From an uncultured Akkermansia sp. (GTDB lineage: Bacteria; Verrucomicrobiota; Verrucomicrobiia; Verrucomicrobiales; Akkermansiaceae), in contig CASFPZ010000013.1 of the NCBI GenBank assembly GCA_949296365.1, positions 1-50,309 of the forward strand: a DNA stretch of 50,309 nt, read 5' to 3'. Each line of letters opens with the position of its first letter. The stretch's first letter is position 1. Below are positions 42,186-50,309 of this stretch, piece by piece. The notes beneath the pieces are model-generated. The model was not told the DNA's origin and ran no database searches. It saw only the letters and a program-made list of their open reading frames with translations. The position numbers and the translations under genes were made by a program.

Positions 42186-43339
42186 ATCAAGAGGATACTG
42201 TCGTTATAGGATTGGAACAAGAGGACTCTTGGAAAGATCTTTTGGAACGATTGCAGATGGAAGAAATCGAAATTGTGGAGTTGGCTGGGCCATATCCCCA
42301 CCCCGCAATGAGGCAGAAGACGAAGGCGGAAAATGGGGATAAAAATGCGCGGCGTTTGGCGACATGGGGAGTAACTGGCGGAACGATAGGGTTTTTGAGC
42401 GTTTTGGCGTGGTTGTATATGTCTCAAGCAGTGTCGGATCCTTTGGTAGCTCAGGGGCGTATCTCGGGATGGGAGTCATTGCCGGGTTACGTGCCTGGTT
42501 TGTTTGAGGGGACCCTCCTGGGAGCAGGATTGGCGTTGGCGCTGGGATTTGTCATTGAGGGTGGCCTGCTGCGAACTGGGGGAGAGCCAAGTGGTAATAA
42601 ATACGAGTGGAAGATTGAAATTTATCGGCAGGATAGGGAAAAAGTGGAAACCTATCTGAAAACTATGGGGGTGTGTTATGAGGCATTCGACGTAAAACCT
42701 TTAACGGGAGAGAATGGGAATGGTTGGTGGAGGATGGCGATTGCGGGGAGCGTTCTTGTTGTTGCAGGGGTGTGCGGCTGGGTGGTGACAAATGAGTTGG
42801 AAATGCGCGGCCCGGTAGGGCATGTATTTGGTAATATGGTAACTAAAGTGCAACAGGATGACTTGAGGCGACACGGATTGGGGGGAGCGGAAAGCCCAGG
42901 GGTGACTCCACCGCAGACAGTAGGTTACAACGATTTGAAACAAAGTAGAGCTGCAACAGCCTATTTAGCGACGGGAAAGCGTGCCGGAGGCTATGGCAAT
43001 ACAGTGCCGGAGATCTTGAGCAGGCAACAATCGATTCGCAATCTGACTCTTGCAGGAAAAAACATCTACAAAAAGCATTGTGCTTGTTGTCATGGTGTAG
43101 AGGGAAACGGCAAAGGAACGGTTGCTCAATACCTTGGATATCCGCAGATACCTTCGGTAGAGGAGCCCAAATTTACCAGTTATCCTCTGGGAAGGTTGTA
43201 TGCTAGCACCGCATGGGGCCAAGGCAATATGCCGGCGTTCCGTGAGGTGATGCCGAGTGAACGTGTGTGGAAGGCTGTGTTGTGGATGAGGCAGCTTGCA
43301 ACAGAGCGCAACAAGAAAGGAGGGAGGCATGGACAGTAG
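42182..43339 (+). CDS. ActD-ActE fusion: DUF3341 membrane protein with a monohaem cytochrome c domain
   Basis: I chose ATG 42,182, preceded by a perfect AGGAGG. The product is 385 residues. Residues 1-175 are ActD (DUF3341). They have PYPHPAM, two membrane helices (GVTGGTIGFLSVLAWLYM and GTLLGAGLALALGFVIEGG) and the ferredoxin-like YEWKIEIYRQDREKVETYLKTMG. Residues 185-210 are a further membrane helix (MAIAGSVLVVAGVCGWVV). Residues 290-380 are a cytochrome c domain with haem-binding CACCH and Met ligand in GNMPAF, matching ActE. In most ACIII operons ActD and ActE are separate genes. It overlaps actC and actF. Confidence 0.9.
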   Translation: MNQEDTVVIGLEQEDSWKDLLERLQMEEIEIVELAGPYPHPAMRQKTKAENGDKNARRLATWGVTGGTIGFLSVLAWLYMSQAVSDPLVAQGRISGWESLPGYVPGLFEGTLLGAGLALALGFVIEGGLLRTGGEPSGNKYEWKIEIYRQDREKVETYLKTMGVCYEAFDVKPLTGENGNGWWRMAIAGSVLVVAGVCGWVVTNELEMRGPVGHVFGNMVTKVQQDDLRRHGLGGAESPGVTPPQTVGYNDLKQSRAATAYLATGKRAGGYGNTVPEILSRQQSIRNLTLAGKNIYKKHCACCHGVEGNGKGTVAQYLGYPQIPSVEEPKFTSYPLGRLYASTAWGQGNMPAFREVMPSERVWKAVLWMRQLATERNKKGGRHGQ

Positions 43340-44477
43340 TGAATCTTCTCAACGAGGTTCAGGTGGGTCTGTTGCCAGAAGCTCCTGGGTTTCTCGTCGA
43401 GGCGCTTTGTGTCTATCGGTGGCTGGGCTTTTGGTGCTTTGTGTCTTTTTCCGTCAGTGTCTTATAGCGAAACCGTGGGATCAAACGACATGGATGGGTA
43501 TGAAACTGGCTTGGTCGCGACTACCTGTGGCGGCTTCGTTTATGGCTGCTGGCATATGGGGACTTTGGTTGGCGATTGGGGGTGTGTTTTGGGCTGCTTT
43601 GACGCGGTTGTGCGGGGCATTGTGGAATGAACATGTCTATGGCGATTGGGGGCGCTTGAGCGCGATGGGGATGGGGGCTTGGTGTCTCGCGGGATGTGTC
43701 GTGATGTTGTTGCACAAGGTTCTATGGCCGAATGTTGGGGGGAACTGGGAAATGCGGCAAGTGGGGGGAATGGCTGTGGCGTTGGGTGTATTGGCGATTG
43801 GTTGTTGGTTGGGTCGGCAAAGTAATTCGAGGCAAAGGGCGAGGGTGTCTCGCATTGTATCAGCTTGTGTGTTGATGTTGATCGTATTGTCTGCTGGGGT
43901 GCTGGGGAGTGAGTGGCTGTGCAATGGCCGCGTCCCATGGGCTCCGTCGATGGCTCCGTTGTATATCGTGGGTTGTTTGGCGGCAACAGGGTTGGCGGCA
44001 ACGCTGTTGAACATGAAATCCCAGGATTGGGAATCTCGCAATCAGGAGAGCCTGCGGACGCCTGGACGGGCACTGACTGCGCTTTTTCTGACGGCATTGA
44101 TGTTTAAGGGGTATTTGGCTTATTCGTGGGGAATGTTAATTTGGTATGCTCGCGTACCTGTGGAATGGGCGTGGGCAGCGCCGTTGGTGAATGGAGGTTG
44201 GTTATGGTGGGGGGGCTGGACGTTGGGCTGTGGTTGGTTGTTGCCATGTCTGTTGATGTTGTTGCCTGTGGGCAGGCGTAGCCTGTTGATCTGCCGATTG
44301 GCCTCGTTGCTGTGTCTGGGGGGAGGCCTGTATGAGATGTGTTGGCTGTTGGCCGCGGCGGCTGGTGTTCGAGAACCGTCTGCTCTCTTGGTTGGGCTTA
44401 CTGCTTTGGCGGGACTTGTTGTCGGGTTCTTGATGTTGTTGTCGGGTATAACGTTTAATAGAAAAGGGGAGGCGTGA
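43329..44477 (+). CDS. actF: Alternative complex III subunit ActF-like membrane protein
   Basis: I chose ATG 43,329, preceded by AAAGGAGGGAGG. An earlier ATG at 43,296 lies inside actDE. The product is 382 residues with about ten membrane segments. ActF-like stretches are LTALFLTALMFKGYLAYSWGMLIWYARVPVEWAW near residue 255 and the paired WLWWGGWTLGCGWLLPCLLMLL. The Ser-Arg-rich N-terminus is cytoplasmic. Sequence similarity to ActF is weaker than for ActC and rests on this core. It overlaps the next gene at GTGA. Confidence 0.78.
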   Translation: MDSSESSQRGSGGSVARSSWVSRRGALCLSVAGLLVLCVFFRQCLIAKPWDQTTWMGMKLAWSRLPVAASFMAAGIWGLWLAIGGVFWAALTRLCGALWNEHVYGDWGRLSAMGMGAWCLAGCVVMLLHKVLWPNVGGNWEMRQVGGMAVALGVLAIGCWLGRQSNSRQRARVSRIVSACVLMLIVLSAGVLGSEWLCNGRVPWAPSMAPLYIVGCLAATGLAATLLNMKSQDWESRNQESLRTPGRALTALFLTALMFKGYLAYSWGMLIWYARVPVEWAWAAPLVNGGWLWWGGWTLGCGWLLPCLLMLLPVGRRSLLICRLASLLCLGGGLYEMCWLLAAAAGVREPSALLVGLTALAGLVVGFLMLLSGITFNRKGEA

Positions 44478-46831
44478 ACAAAGGTTTTCTGTCAATGGAC
44501 GGTGAAGTCCGGGAATTGTGGAGATTGAGTCTGTGGGGATGGTTGGCTGCGGTTTGTGTCATGGCGCTCGTACAGTCGGGTGTCTGTATAGGGGCGTTGC
44601 AAGGGTGGTTGACGGGGGATATTGGCAATGTGGGGTTGATGGTTTTAGCTCGTGAGGGGATGATGGTGTATGGGTTTGCGTGGTCGTGTTTGATGATGGC
44701 TGGTTGGCAGAGCGGAGAACAGGCATCGGGGTGGGGTTGCTTGTTGTGGAATATGTCTGTGGCGGTTGGGGTTGTTTGGGTTTTGTCTGGCTGTGGTAGC
44801 GGAAATCCGATGATGCCGTTCCCCGAGTGGATTGCGGGCTTAGTGACGATTTTGAGTGTTGCTGAGTTGATCCGCTTGGCTAAACGGGGGGGAGATCTGA
44901 CTGTCGTGGTTGCTGGCGGGGTCATCGTCGGTGGCATGGCTGTCTGTTGGGTGAGCCCTCTGGGCGAGTTCCCTCCGATGGGACAATATGAAGCGCACCA
45001 AATGTTGAGAATGGCGGTTGTTATTGGGGCTGCTATTGGGGCTGGGCATATGGTTTTGAGGGAAGCCAAGGGCTTGTTAGCTTGGTTGCCTATGGTGGGC
45101 GTTGTGGCATGGATGGGCGATTGGGGCCTCTGGTCGATGCCGGGGAGACAGGGGATTTGTGGAATCCCAGGGAGTGCATTTGTCTTGTTGAGCGCGAGTG
45201 TGTTAACGGTGCTGCTTGTCGCAGTTTGCCGGGGAAGTAATCGCGGGTGGATTCTGTTAGACATGGTCGCGTGGATAATAGTAGCTGGCGGCCTGTTGGG
45301 ATTTGCTTCTGGGGCAGCGGATCTTCAACTATCGCCTTTGAAGTGGTATGGAACAGATTGTTTATTATTGGTATTGTGGGGGGGAGCGATGACGTTGGTT
45401 GCCAAACGACCGGCGAGTCGCGCCTTCACGATAGGGGGAGTACTGCTGTATACTTGTGTGATGGTTTTTGCATGTGTAGCATTGGTGCCTGGAACTTATG
45501 ACGGGGAACATGATCGCTTAACGGCTTTGGGATTGACTCTCGTGTCGGGAGGGGTTGCAGTTGTGAGCCTGTCTTTGTTGATTGCTGTTGCGATGGAATG
45601 CTGTGCCCGGGAGAAGGTTGGCCAACCTGTTCTGGGACATGTAGAGAAAGAGGCGTTTCCGGGAAATCCCTTCGAAAAGTTGAAAAACGTGGCATGGCGA
45701 TACGTTTTGTTGGCGGTCGGGGGCATGGCGATTCCGGTGTGGTGGGCTGGCGGACTGGCTGAGAAGGAGGGATCTGATGGGAGTGTTGTGCGCCGACCAG
45801 GCGCCGACCGTGTCGGTGCTCGTTTGTATGCTGCAGAAGGTTGCGGCATGTGCCATACTCAAGTCGTGAGGAGAACTTGGGACGGCGGAGATTTGCAGAA
45901 GTCGTTTAATGAAAATGGCAACGGAAGTGGATTGGCCCGCGTGAGCGAAGCTGAGGATTGGGATAGCGAAGCAGGCGAGGGTATGGCTCATATCGGTTGG
46001 GTTAGGTTAGGCCCTGATTTGTTCCAATTAGGGGCTAAGGCTGAGCGCTTGGTGAGATTTCGTACGTCGACAGGTGAAGAAGAGGTTGCTGCAAGGCCGG
46101 AGGAATGGTTGATGGCCCATTTGTACAATCCTCGTGATCCTCGATTCGGGAAAGTTTATTCCCTGTGCCCATCGCTTGCAAATTGGTTTGTTCCTGTGCC
46201 GACGGAAAACCACAACAAGATGTGGGCGTTGCCGACGGCGTCGAGCGAGGACTGTCAGTTGCAGGCAAACGAGGATCTCAAACATCTGATCGCGTATTTG
46301 AGAACGCTGAAACGAGGGACATTGACTCACCGTAAGTTGAAGAATGACGGAACTTTGCAGGTGGTACCGGCGGCTGAATTAAATCTGCGCGATTATGTTG
46401 ATCGTCGGTATGCGGAAAATCCCCCTAAGATCGATACGAGCATTAGAGACCAGGCCTTGAATGAAGCCTTGATGCTGAAAGGCAAGCAACTCTATGCCTC
46501 AAAATGTGCTCTTTGCCACGGGGCCGATGGGCGTGGTGACGATGTGAATTATCCTCCGTTGCTGGATTCAGAATGGGTGAAGGGTGATCCTGCAACGATG
46601 GCAAGGATTGTGCGTAACGGGGCGACGGGCCGAATGCAAGTGCTCGGAAAATGGTGGGACGAGACAATGTTGGCCCCCGGTGTAGGAACGCCGGAAGAAG
46701 CGGCCTCGGTGATGACGTATGTGCGCCGTACCCTGGGTGGCCTCGAGCAAGATACTGTGTCGGCTGCTGATGTACAACGCTACTGGACCGCCTCCCCGGA
46801 TGAACCCTTCCGGGCGTCTCTCGACGATTAA
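44474..46831 (+). CDS. Fusion protein: 12-13-TM domain plus CcoO-like and CcoP-like cytochrome c domains
   Basis: The product is 785 residues from GTG 44,474 (GGGGAGG upstream). Residues 15-425 have about 12-13 hydrophobic segments. Residues 450-620 resemble CcoO of cbb3 oxidases: GARLYAAEGCGMCHTQVVRRTWDGGD binds one haem, and GWVRLGPDLFQLG and EEWLMAHLYNPRDPR follow. Residues 670-760 are a second cytochrome c (KGKQLYASKCALCHGADGRGDD). The order, membrane domain then CcoO then CcoP, mirrors a CcoN-O-P fusion. The first 430 residues contain only about four His (EAHQ, GAGH, GEHD, LGHV), so the six haem-copper ligands of CcoN are absent. If CcoN-derived, this domain is catalytically dead. It may pass electrons from ACIII. 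Confidence 0.8.
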   Translation: MNKGFLSMDGEVRELWRLSLWGWLAAVCVMALVQSGVCIGALQGWLTGDIGNVGLMVLAREGMMVYGFAWSCLMMAGWQSGEQASGWGCLLWNMSVAVGVVWVLSGCGSGNPMMPFPEWIAGLVTILSVAELIRLAKRGGDLTVVVAGGVIVGGMAVCWVSPLGEFPPMGQYEAHQMLRMAVVIGAAIGAGHMVLREAKGLLAWLPMVGVVAWMGDWGLWSMPGRQGICGIPGSAFVLLSASVLTVLLVAVCRGSNRGWILLDMVAWIIVAGGLLGFASGAADLQLSPLKWYGTDCLLLVLWGGAMTLVAKRPASRAFTIGGVLLYTCVMVFACVALVPGTYDGEHDRLTALGLTLVSGGVAVVSLSLLIAVAMECCAREKVGQPVLGHVEKEAFPGNPFEKLKNVAWRYVLLAVGGMAIPVWWAGGLAEKEGSDGSVVRRPGADRVGARLYAAEGCGMCHTQVVRRTWDGGDLQKSFNENGNGSGLARVSEAEDWDSEAGEGMAHIGWVRLGPDLFQLGAKAERLVRFRTSTGEEEVAARPEEWLMAHLYNPRDPRFGKVYSLCPSLANWFVPVPTENHNKMWALPTASSEDCQLQANEDLKHLIAYLRTLKRGTLTHRKLKNDGTLQVVPAAELNLRDYVDRRYAENPPKIDTSIRDQALNEALMLKGKQLYASKCALCHGADGRGDDVNYPPLLDSEWVKGDPATMARIVRNGATGRMQVLGKWWDETMLAPGVGTPEEAASVMTYVRRTLGGLEQDTVSAADVQRYWTASPDEPFRASLDD

Positions 46832-47071
46832 AGCTTAGAACATAGTTAACAAGTTCACTTCGCCTGGAGCGTGGAAAAAGCCTATTCCTACTGCTCATTC
46901 GTTTCCCCAAAAATTGAACGCGAAATGTAAGGATACTAAACAAGTCCTTCACTAAGGCATCAAAAATTGCTGGGAATGGCGTGGAGAGATGTCAATTGGG
47001 AAGATTTTGAGGGGTAGTGTGGACACTTTTCGGCATTGATTGCGAGGGGCTGGCATAGTAGGGAAAGGGGC

Positions 47072-48448
47072 ATGATACAACGTGTGTGTGGCTGGAGGTG
47101 TTTCCTGTTGGGGGTGTTGTTTGTGGGGGGGATGACTGCGGATGCTCAGACGCCCATTCCGGAGCCCCCAATACTGGATCCGGGGGCGACGTTGCGTGAT
47201 CCGGCCAACCGATCGGTGGATGAACCAGAAGAGATCCCTGTTGCGATTCCGCTTGAGGATGAGGAAATCCCTGTGGCAGAACCTTTGCCGGATTCCCCAC
47301 CTGCCCAGCAGGCCTCTCAGATCCCTGTCATTCCCAAGGTGTCCTCTATCCCTGTGGAACAAGAGAAAACGCAAGTCGCTATTTTAGGGTACCATGATTT
47401 TAGCGAATTTCGCCCGATTACGGAGATGTGCTTGCGAACATCGGTGTTCCGGCGACAGATGCAAGCCTTGAAAGATGCCGGAATGCCTGTGATCTCTTTG
47501 CACGAATTTGTCGAATGGAAAAACGGTTCTCGTAAATTGCCCGAATTCTGTGTGATGATCACAATCGACGATGGCTGGAAGAGCGTATATACAGATGCTT
47601 ACCCGATTTTGAAAGAGATGGGATTCCCCTTTACGGTGTTTCCGTATACGCGTTATTTGACTGGTCGTGGATTGTCTATGAGCGTCGATCAGGTGAAGGA
47701 AATGTTGGCGGCAGGGGCTACGTTGGGAAGCCATTCGACGAGCCATTTGTTCCCTTCTGCTTGGAAACGTGCTCAAAATCAGGGAAAAACGTCGTATGAT
47801 ACATTGTTGGATCAAGAACTTCGGCAGTCCCGTGCCTGGCTGCAGAAAAGGTTCGGTGCATCTGTCTCTTTTTATTGTTACCCCGGTGGGTACCATACTC
47901 CGGAAATGATTGAAAAACTGCCAACTTACGGATACGTGGGGGCGCTGACTGTCATTCCTAAGAAGGTGAGATACGATACGGATAATTGGCTGTTGCCTCG
48001 GTATATGGTCTTTGGGAATAATCCGCAAATTTTTGCCAATGCTGTGACTTTCCAGCCGATTTCAGAAAGTCAGGCGGTGGAGAGTAAAACTTCTGGCTCA
48101 TTGGGGAGCTTGCCACAAGCGTGGCCTGCGCCAGTACAAAAGGTCAAACCATTGGCTAATTCGGTGATTTCTGATTTGTCGCCAATAGTATCGATTGATT
48201 TGAGTGCTGAACAAGATATTGATGTGAAAACCCTATCGATGTCGATTGATGGTTTGGGGTGGGTCCCAGCTATTTACGATCCTAATTCTCGGGTTTTGTC
48301 ATGGGAAATCAATCGACATATGCGGGTGAACACTGTGACGGTGCGAGTCCGCTGGAAAACGCAAACTGGGATGCCTCGCCTGGTCGAGTGGCAGTTCGGC
48401 GTCATGGAACCAAAAACGGATTACCTGCCTGCCCATATCGTGAAATGA
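47072..48448 (+). CDS. Exported polysaccharide deacetylase (NodB-type)
   Basis: The product is 458 residues from ATG 47,072, preceded by GGGAAAGGGG. A TTG at 47,036 is less likely. Residues 1-25 form a signal peptide (CFLLGVLFVGGMTADA). A Pro/Glu linker spans 30-105. The NodB domain spans about 110-310. It has GYHDF, motif 1 as TIDDGW (metal-binding Asp pair), motif 2 as HSTSH (both His ligands), and FYCYPGGYHTPEM. Residues 340-450 look like a beta-sandwich (DIDVKTLSMSIDGLGWVPAIYD). It removes acetyl groups from a GlcNAc-type polymer or peptidoglycan. It is a single gene. Confidence 0.9.
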   Translation: MIQRVCGWRCFLLGVLFVGGMTADAQTPIPEPPILDPGATLRDPANRSVDEPEEIPVAIPLEDEEIPVAEPLPDSPPAQQASQIPVIPKVSSIPVEQEKTQVAILGYHDFSEFRPITEMCLRTSVFRRQMQALKDAGMPVISLHEFVEWKNGSRKLPEFCVMITIDDGWKSVYTDAYPILKEMGFPFTVFPYTRYLTGRGLSMSVDQVKEMLAAGATLGSHSTSHLFPSAWKRAQNQGKTSYDTLLDQELRQSRAWLQKRFGASVSFYCYPGGYHTPEMIEKLPTYGYVGALTVIPKKVRYDTDNWLLPRYMVFGNNPQIFANAVTFQPISESQAVESKTSGSLGSLPQAWPAPVQKVKPLANSVISDLSPIVSIDLSAEQDIDVKTLSMSIDGLGWVPAIYDPNSRVLSWEINRHMRVNTVTVRVRWKTQTGMPRLVEWQFGVMEPKTDYLPAHIVK

Positions 48449-48654
48449 CAAAAACAAGGGATGGACACGAGTGATCGAGGGAGTGAGAAGGTGACCGCTT
48501 GCTCTGAGATTGTTGTCGATATTGCATCTTTTTGACTTGGAAAAATCGCAGAGATGTGGAAAATCTGAGGCAGGCAATATTTTCCTTTTCCCGCTGTGTT
48601 GCATACTGAAGGAAAAGGATTAAAGACGGATCTCGTTTTTCACGTTAGACAGTT

Positions 48655-49110
48655 ATGGAAGAAGATCTAAAACAGTTATCTGTTCAATCGCTTGAGACGC
48701 TCCTTCGTTCGCTCGGGTTCGAGGGCGCTGTGTCTGTGGAGTTGCAAGACAATGTCTTGTGCCTTCAGATTTCCTCCTCAGACGCCAAATTTTTGATTGG
48801 CGAAGATGGCGATCGTTTGGACGATTTGCAGTATCTCGTCAACCGAATGGTACAAAATAAAATACCCGAGGCTCCGCGCGTGAAAGTGGACTGTGATCAT
48901 TATCGACAGAGGCGCGAAAAAAAGTTGATCGACAAGGCTCTTTCAATGGCGGAAAAGGTGAAAGCAACGGGCAAACCTCTGAAACTCTATCCATTGAATG
49001 CGTACCTCAGGCGCTTGGTGCATAATGCCTTGAAAGATGTGGATGGGGTGACGACTGAATCTGAAGAAGGGAATGCCCGGTATAAGAAAATAACCATTCG
49101 GCCGGAATGA
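48655..49110 (+). CDS. KhpB/Jag-like RNA-binding protein (KH and R3H domains)
   Basis: The product is 151 residues. Residues 15-85 are a KH-like domain with KFLIGEDGDRLDDLQYLVNRMV, where GEDG stands for the GxxG loop. Residues 90-150 are an R3H domain with YLRRLVHNALKDVDGVTTESEEG (Arg-x3-His). KhpB proteins bind RNA and affect cell envelope growth and sRNA action. The N-terminal Jag_N part is absent, so this is the short form. The stop overlaps the start of the next gene. Confidence 0.88.
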   Translation: MEEDLKQLSVQSLETLLRSLGFEGAVSVELQDNVLCLQISSSDAKFLIGEDGDRLDDLQYLVNRMVQNKIPEAPRVKVDCDHYRQRREKKLIDKALSMAEKVKATGKPLKLYPLNAYLRRLVHNALKDVDGVTTESEEGNARYKKITIRPE

Positions 49111-50114
49111 GGCGGCTTGCAATAAGACTGGCTGTTGCCGCGTGTTTTTGCTGCTGGATAAGTTGGTCTGCGCTAGCTGTCGAATGGATATCGTCTCCTG
49201 ACATCGCCTTCATTCGAGCCAAGGATGAAGCGAAGGATGTCTTGTTCTTGTATTCGGCTGATGCGCACTCGTCTGAACCCTGGCAAACGTGGTTAAGCTC
49301 GATTGAGGCAAACCAATCGGAATTGGCTAAGTGCTTTGTTTTTTGCCTCCAGGTAGTGCCACAGGGGAAGATATTGCCATTGGGTATTCTGGAGATGAAA
49401 ACGGCGTCTCAAGCCGCAAAACATGGTGTCCGCCAATTGCCGGCAACTGCCTTGTGCGATGCGAGCGGCAAAATCTATGCATTGACGACTGGAGGCGCTG
49501 CCAATCCCAAAGAAGCAGAAGCGTTGGCGAAACGGCTTGTGGCGTTGAGGCAATTGAGGGAACGACGAGATGAATGGCTTGCTGCGGCCAATGCTGAGTC
49601 TTCTCCCGATAGAGCGGCTGCGTGTGTGCTGAAAGGCCTTGAATCGGTGCCTGTCGACTCTTGGGGTGTCTATTACCCTGCTAGTATGGAAATACTCAAA
49701 CAAGCGGGATGCCAGGACAAACGTTACCTGCAAGCATTGAATCTTGCACAACGTATTCGCAACGATGAGGAACTTGCTGAATTGATTCGCCAGTTGCCAA
49801 CGGATATCGGGGTGGAACAATTTGACCGATATATCAAGATGTTTAATCAATTCCTTGATGAGCGAACGTTGGAAACGTCGACGCGTCAATGTGTCCTGGC
49901 GGCCTACGTGTTCCCGCTCTATGTCAAGAAGTGTGCGGCTCTTTATGAGCGCGATCAAGTAAATACGCCTGAACTTGAAGAGGCGTTTAATCGTTCAATT
50001 GAAACAATCGAGAAAGCCAGAGATCTCGATCGTGAGTCTTGGTGGGGACGAATGGCGCATCAAGTCCGCGAAGAATTGAGAAAAAAACGCCTCGAAGCAG
50101 CACGATTCGATTAG
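49107..50114 (+). CDS. Exported protein of unknown function, thioredoxin-fold-like N-terminal half
   Basis: The product is 335 residues, overlapping the KhpB-like gene by four bases (ATGA). Residues 1-24 form a signal peptide (RLAIRLAVAACFCCWISWSALA). Residues 35-145 look like a thioredoxin fold. KDVLFLYSADAHSSEPWQTWLSSIEAN is the strand-helix start and GVRQLPATALCDASGKIYALTTGG is the cis-Pro part (LPAT). The CxxC is missing, so it is unlikely to be a redox enzyme. Residues 150-330 are helical and repeat-like. The substrate is unknown. Coupling to KhpB suggests envelope-related work. Confidence 0.7.
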   Translation: MRRLAIRLAVAACFCCWISWSALAVEWISSPDIAFIRAKDEAKDVLFLYSADAHSSEPWQTWLSSIEANQSELAKCFVFCLQVVPQGKILPLGILEMKTASQAAKHGVRQLPATALCDASGKIYALTTGGAANPKEAEALAKRLVALRQLRERRDEWLAAANAESSPDRAAACVLKGLESVPVDSWGVYYPASMEILKQAGCQDKRYLQALNLAQRIRNDEELAELIRQLPTDIGVEQFDRYIKMFNQFLDERTLETSTRQCVLAAYVFPLYVKKCAALYERDQVNTPELEEAFNRSIETIEKARDLDRESWWGRMAHQVREELRKKRLEAARFD

Positions 50115-50309
50115 TCTCGACGGAAGAAATTAGTGATACAATTCGACGAATTGTGGAGTATCATCTTAGCCATATATTCTTTCATTAGTGTCCGGTAAAA
50201 CCGAATAAGGCAAGATTGAGGTGGCCGCAATGCCCATAAAACGGACCTTACGGATAGCCTTGTGAAAAAGTAAGCCCCCCCTATCAAAAAAGCGTTAATT
50301 CTGGTGGGC
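50115..50309. other. Right edge, possible insertion-sequence end
   Basis: No gene is visible. From about 50,190, TAGTGTCCGGTAAAACCG resembles the terminal sequence of some transposons, and the window ends before a transposase could appear. There is no visible target duplication. Confidence 0.25.

Overview
The window comes from a Gram-negative bacterium with lipopolysaccharide-type surface glycans (Lnt, dTDP-rhamnose genes, lipoproteins). The mix of an alternative complex III-type quinol oxidoreductase, a PPi-type phosphofructokinase and a KhpB/Jag-like RNA-binding protein suggests the PVC/FCB lineages. I lean towards Verrucomicrobiota (Akkermansia-like), but this is an impression from gene content and no marker gene here proves it.

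Region 1 (1-13,591) is ordinary core genome. It holds a Lys/Ala/Pro-rich protein, two small conserved hypotheticals, a KsgA-Nudix fusion, galE, cutC, a Panacea (SocA-like) protein, a DUF721 protein, a ferredoxin, lnt, an ADP-ribosylglycohydrolase, prfB with its programmed +1 frameshift, trmD and a PPi-phosphofructokinase.

Region 2 (about 13,595-23,350) is a phage-derived accessory island inserted directly behind the phosphofructokinase stop codon. A leftward arm carries a baseplate-like protein, an exported protein, a PA14/Tae4-like amidase, a HTH-HD (MESH1/SpoT-type alarmone hydrolase-like) protein and a DNA-methylase-like protein without its catalytic motif. A rightward arm carries a RusA-like protein, a frameshifted replication protein, a winged-helix protein and a small terminase subunit. 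No large terminase, capsid, portal or integrase gene is visible. A leftward protein kinase plus AAA ATPase pair and a small HTH gene follow. The right junction abuts a decayed 3' fragment of an esterase whose intact paralogue is the next gene. The island is either a prophage remnant or a capsid-less phage satellite.

Region 3 (23,650-26,900) has the exported esterase, a glycosyltransferase-like protein, an Arg/Pro/Ser-rich lipoprotein and tRNA-Pro(CGG).

Region 4 (27,200-40,836) is a surface-polysaccharide cluster. It contains the full dTDP-L-rhamnose set (rfbB, rfbA, rfbC, rfbD), four glycosyltransferases, a methyltransferase and two paralogous acyltransferase-3 proteins with unusual C-terminal extensions. 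Base composition changes sharply within it: AT-rich blocks lie at about 30.3-31.9 kb and 34.6-38.0 kb, which points to mosaic acquisition.

Region 5 (40,833-46,831) is translationally coupled to the last polysaccharide gene. It encodes ActC, an ActD-ActE fusion, ActF and a 785-residue protein with about 12-13 membrane segments followed by CcoO-like and CcoP-like cytochrome c domains. ActA and ActB are absent from the window, and the membrane part of the last protein lacks the histidines of a haem-copper oxidase. This is the most unusual set of intact genes here.

Region 6 (47,072-50,309) has a polysaccharide deacetylase, a KhpB/Jag-like protein, an exported thioredoxin-fold-like protein and a terminal stretch that may be the edge of an insertion sequence.
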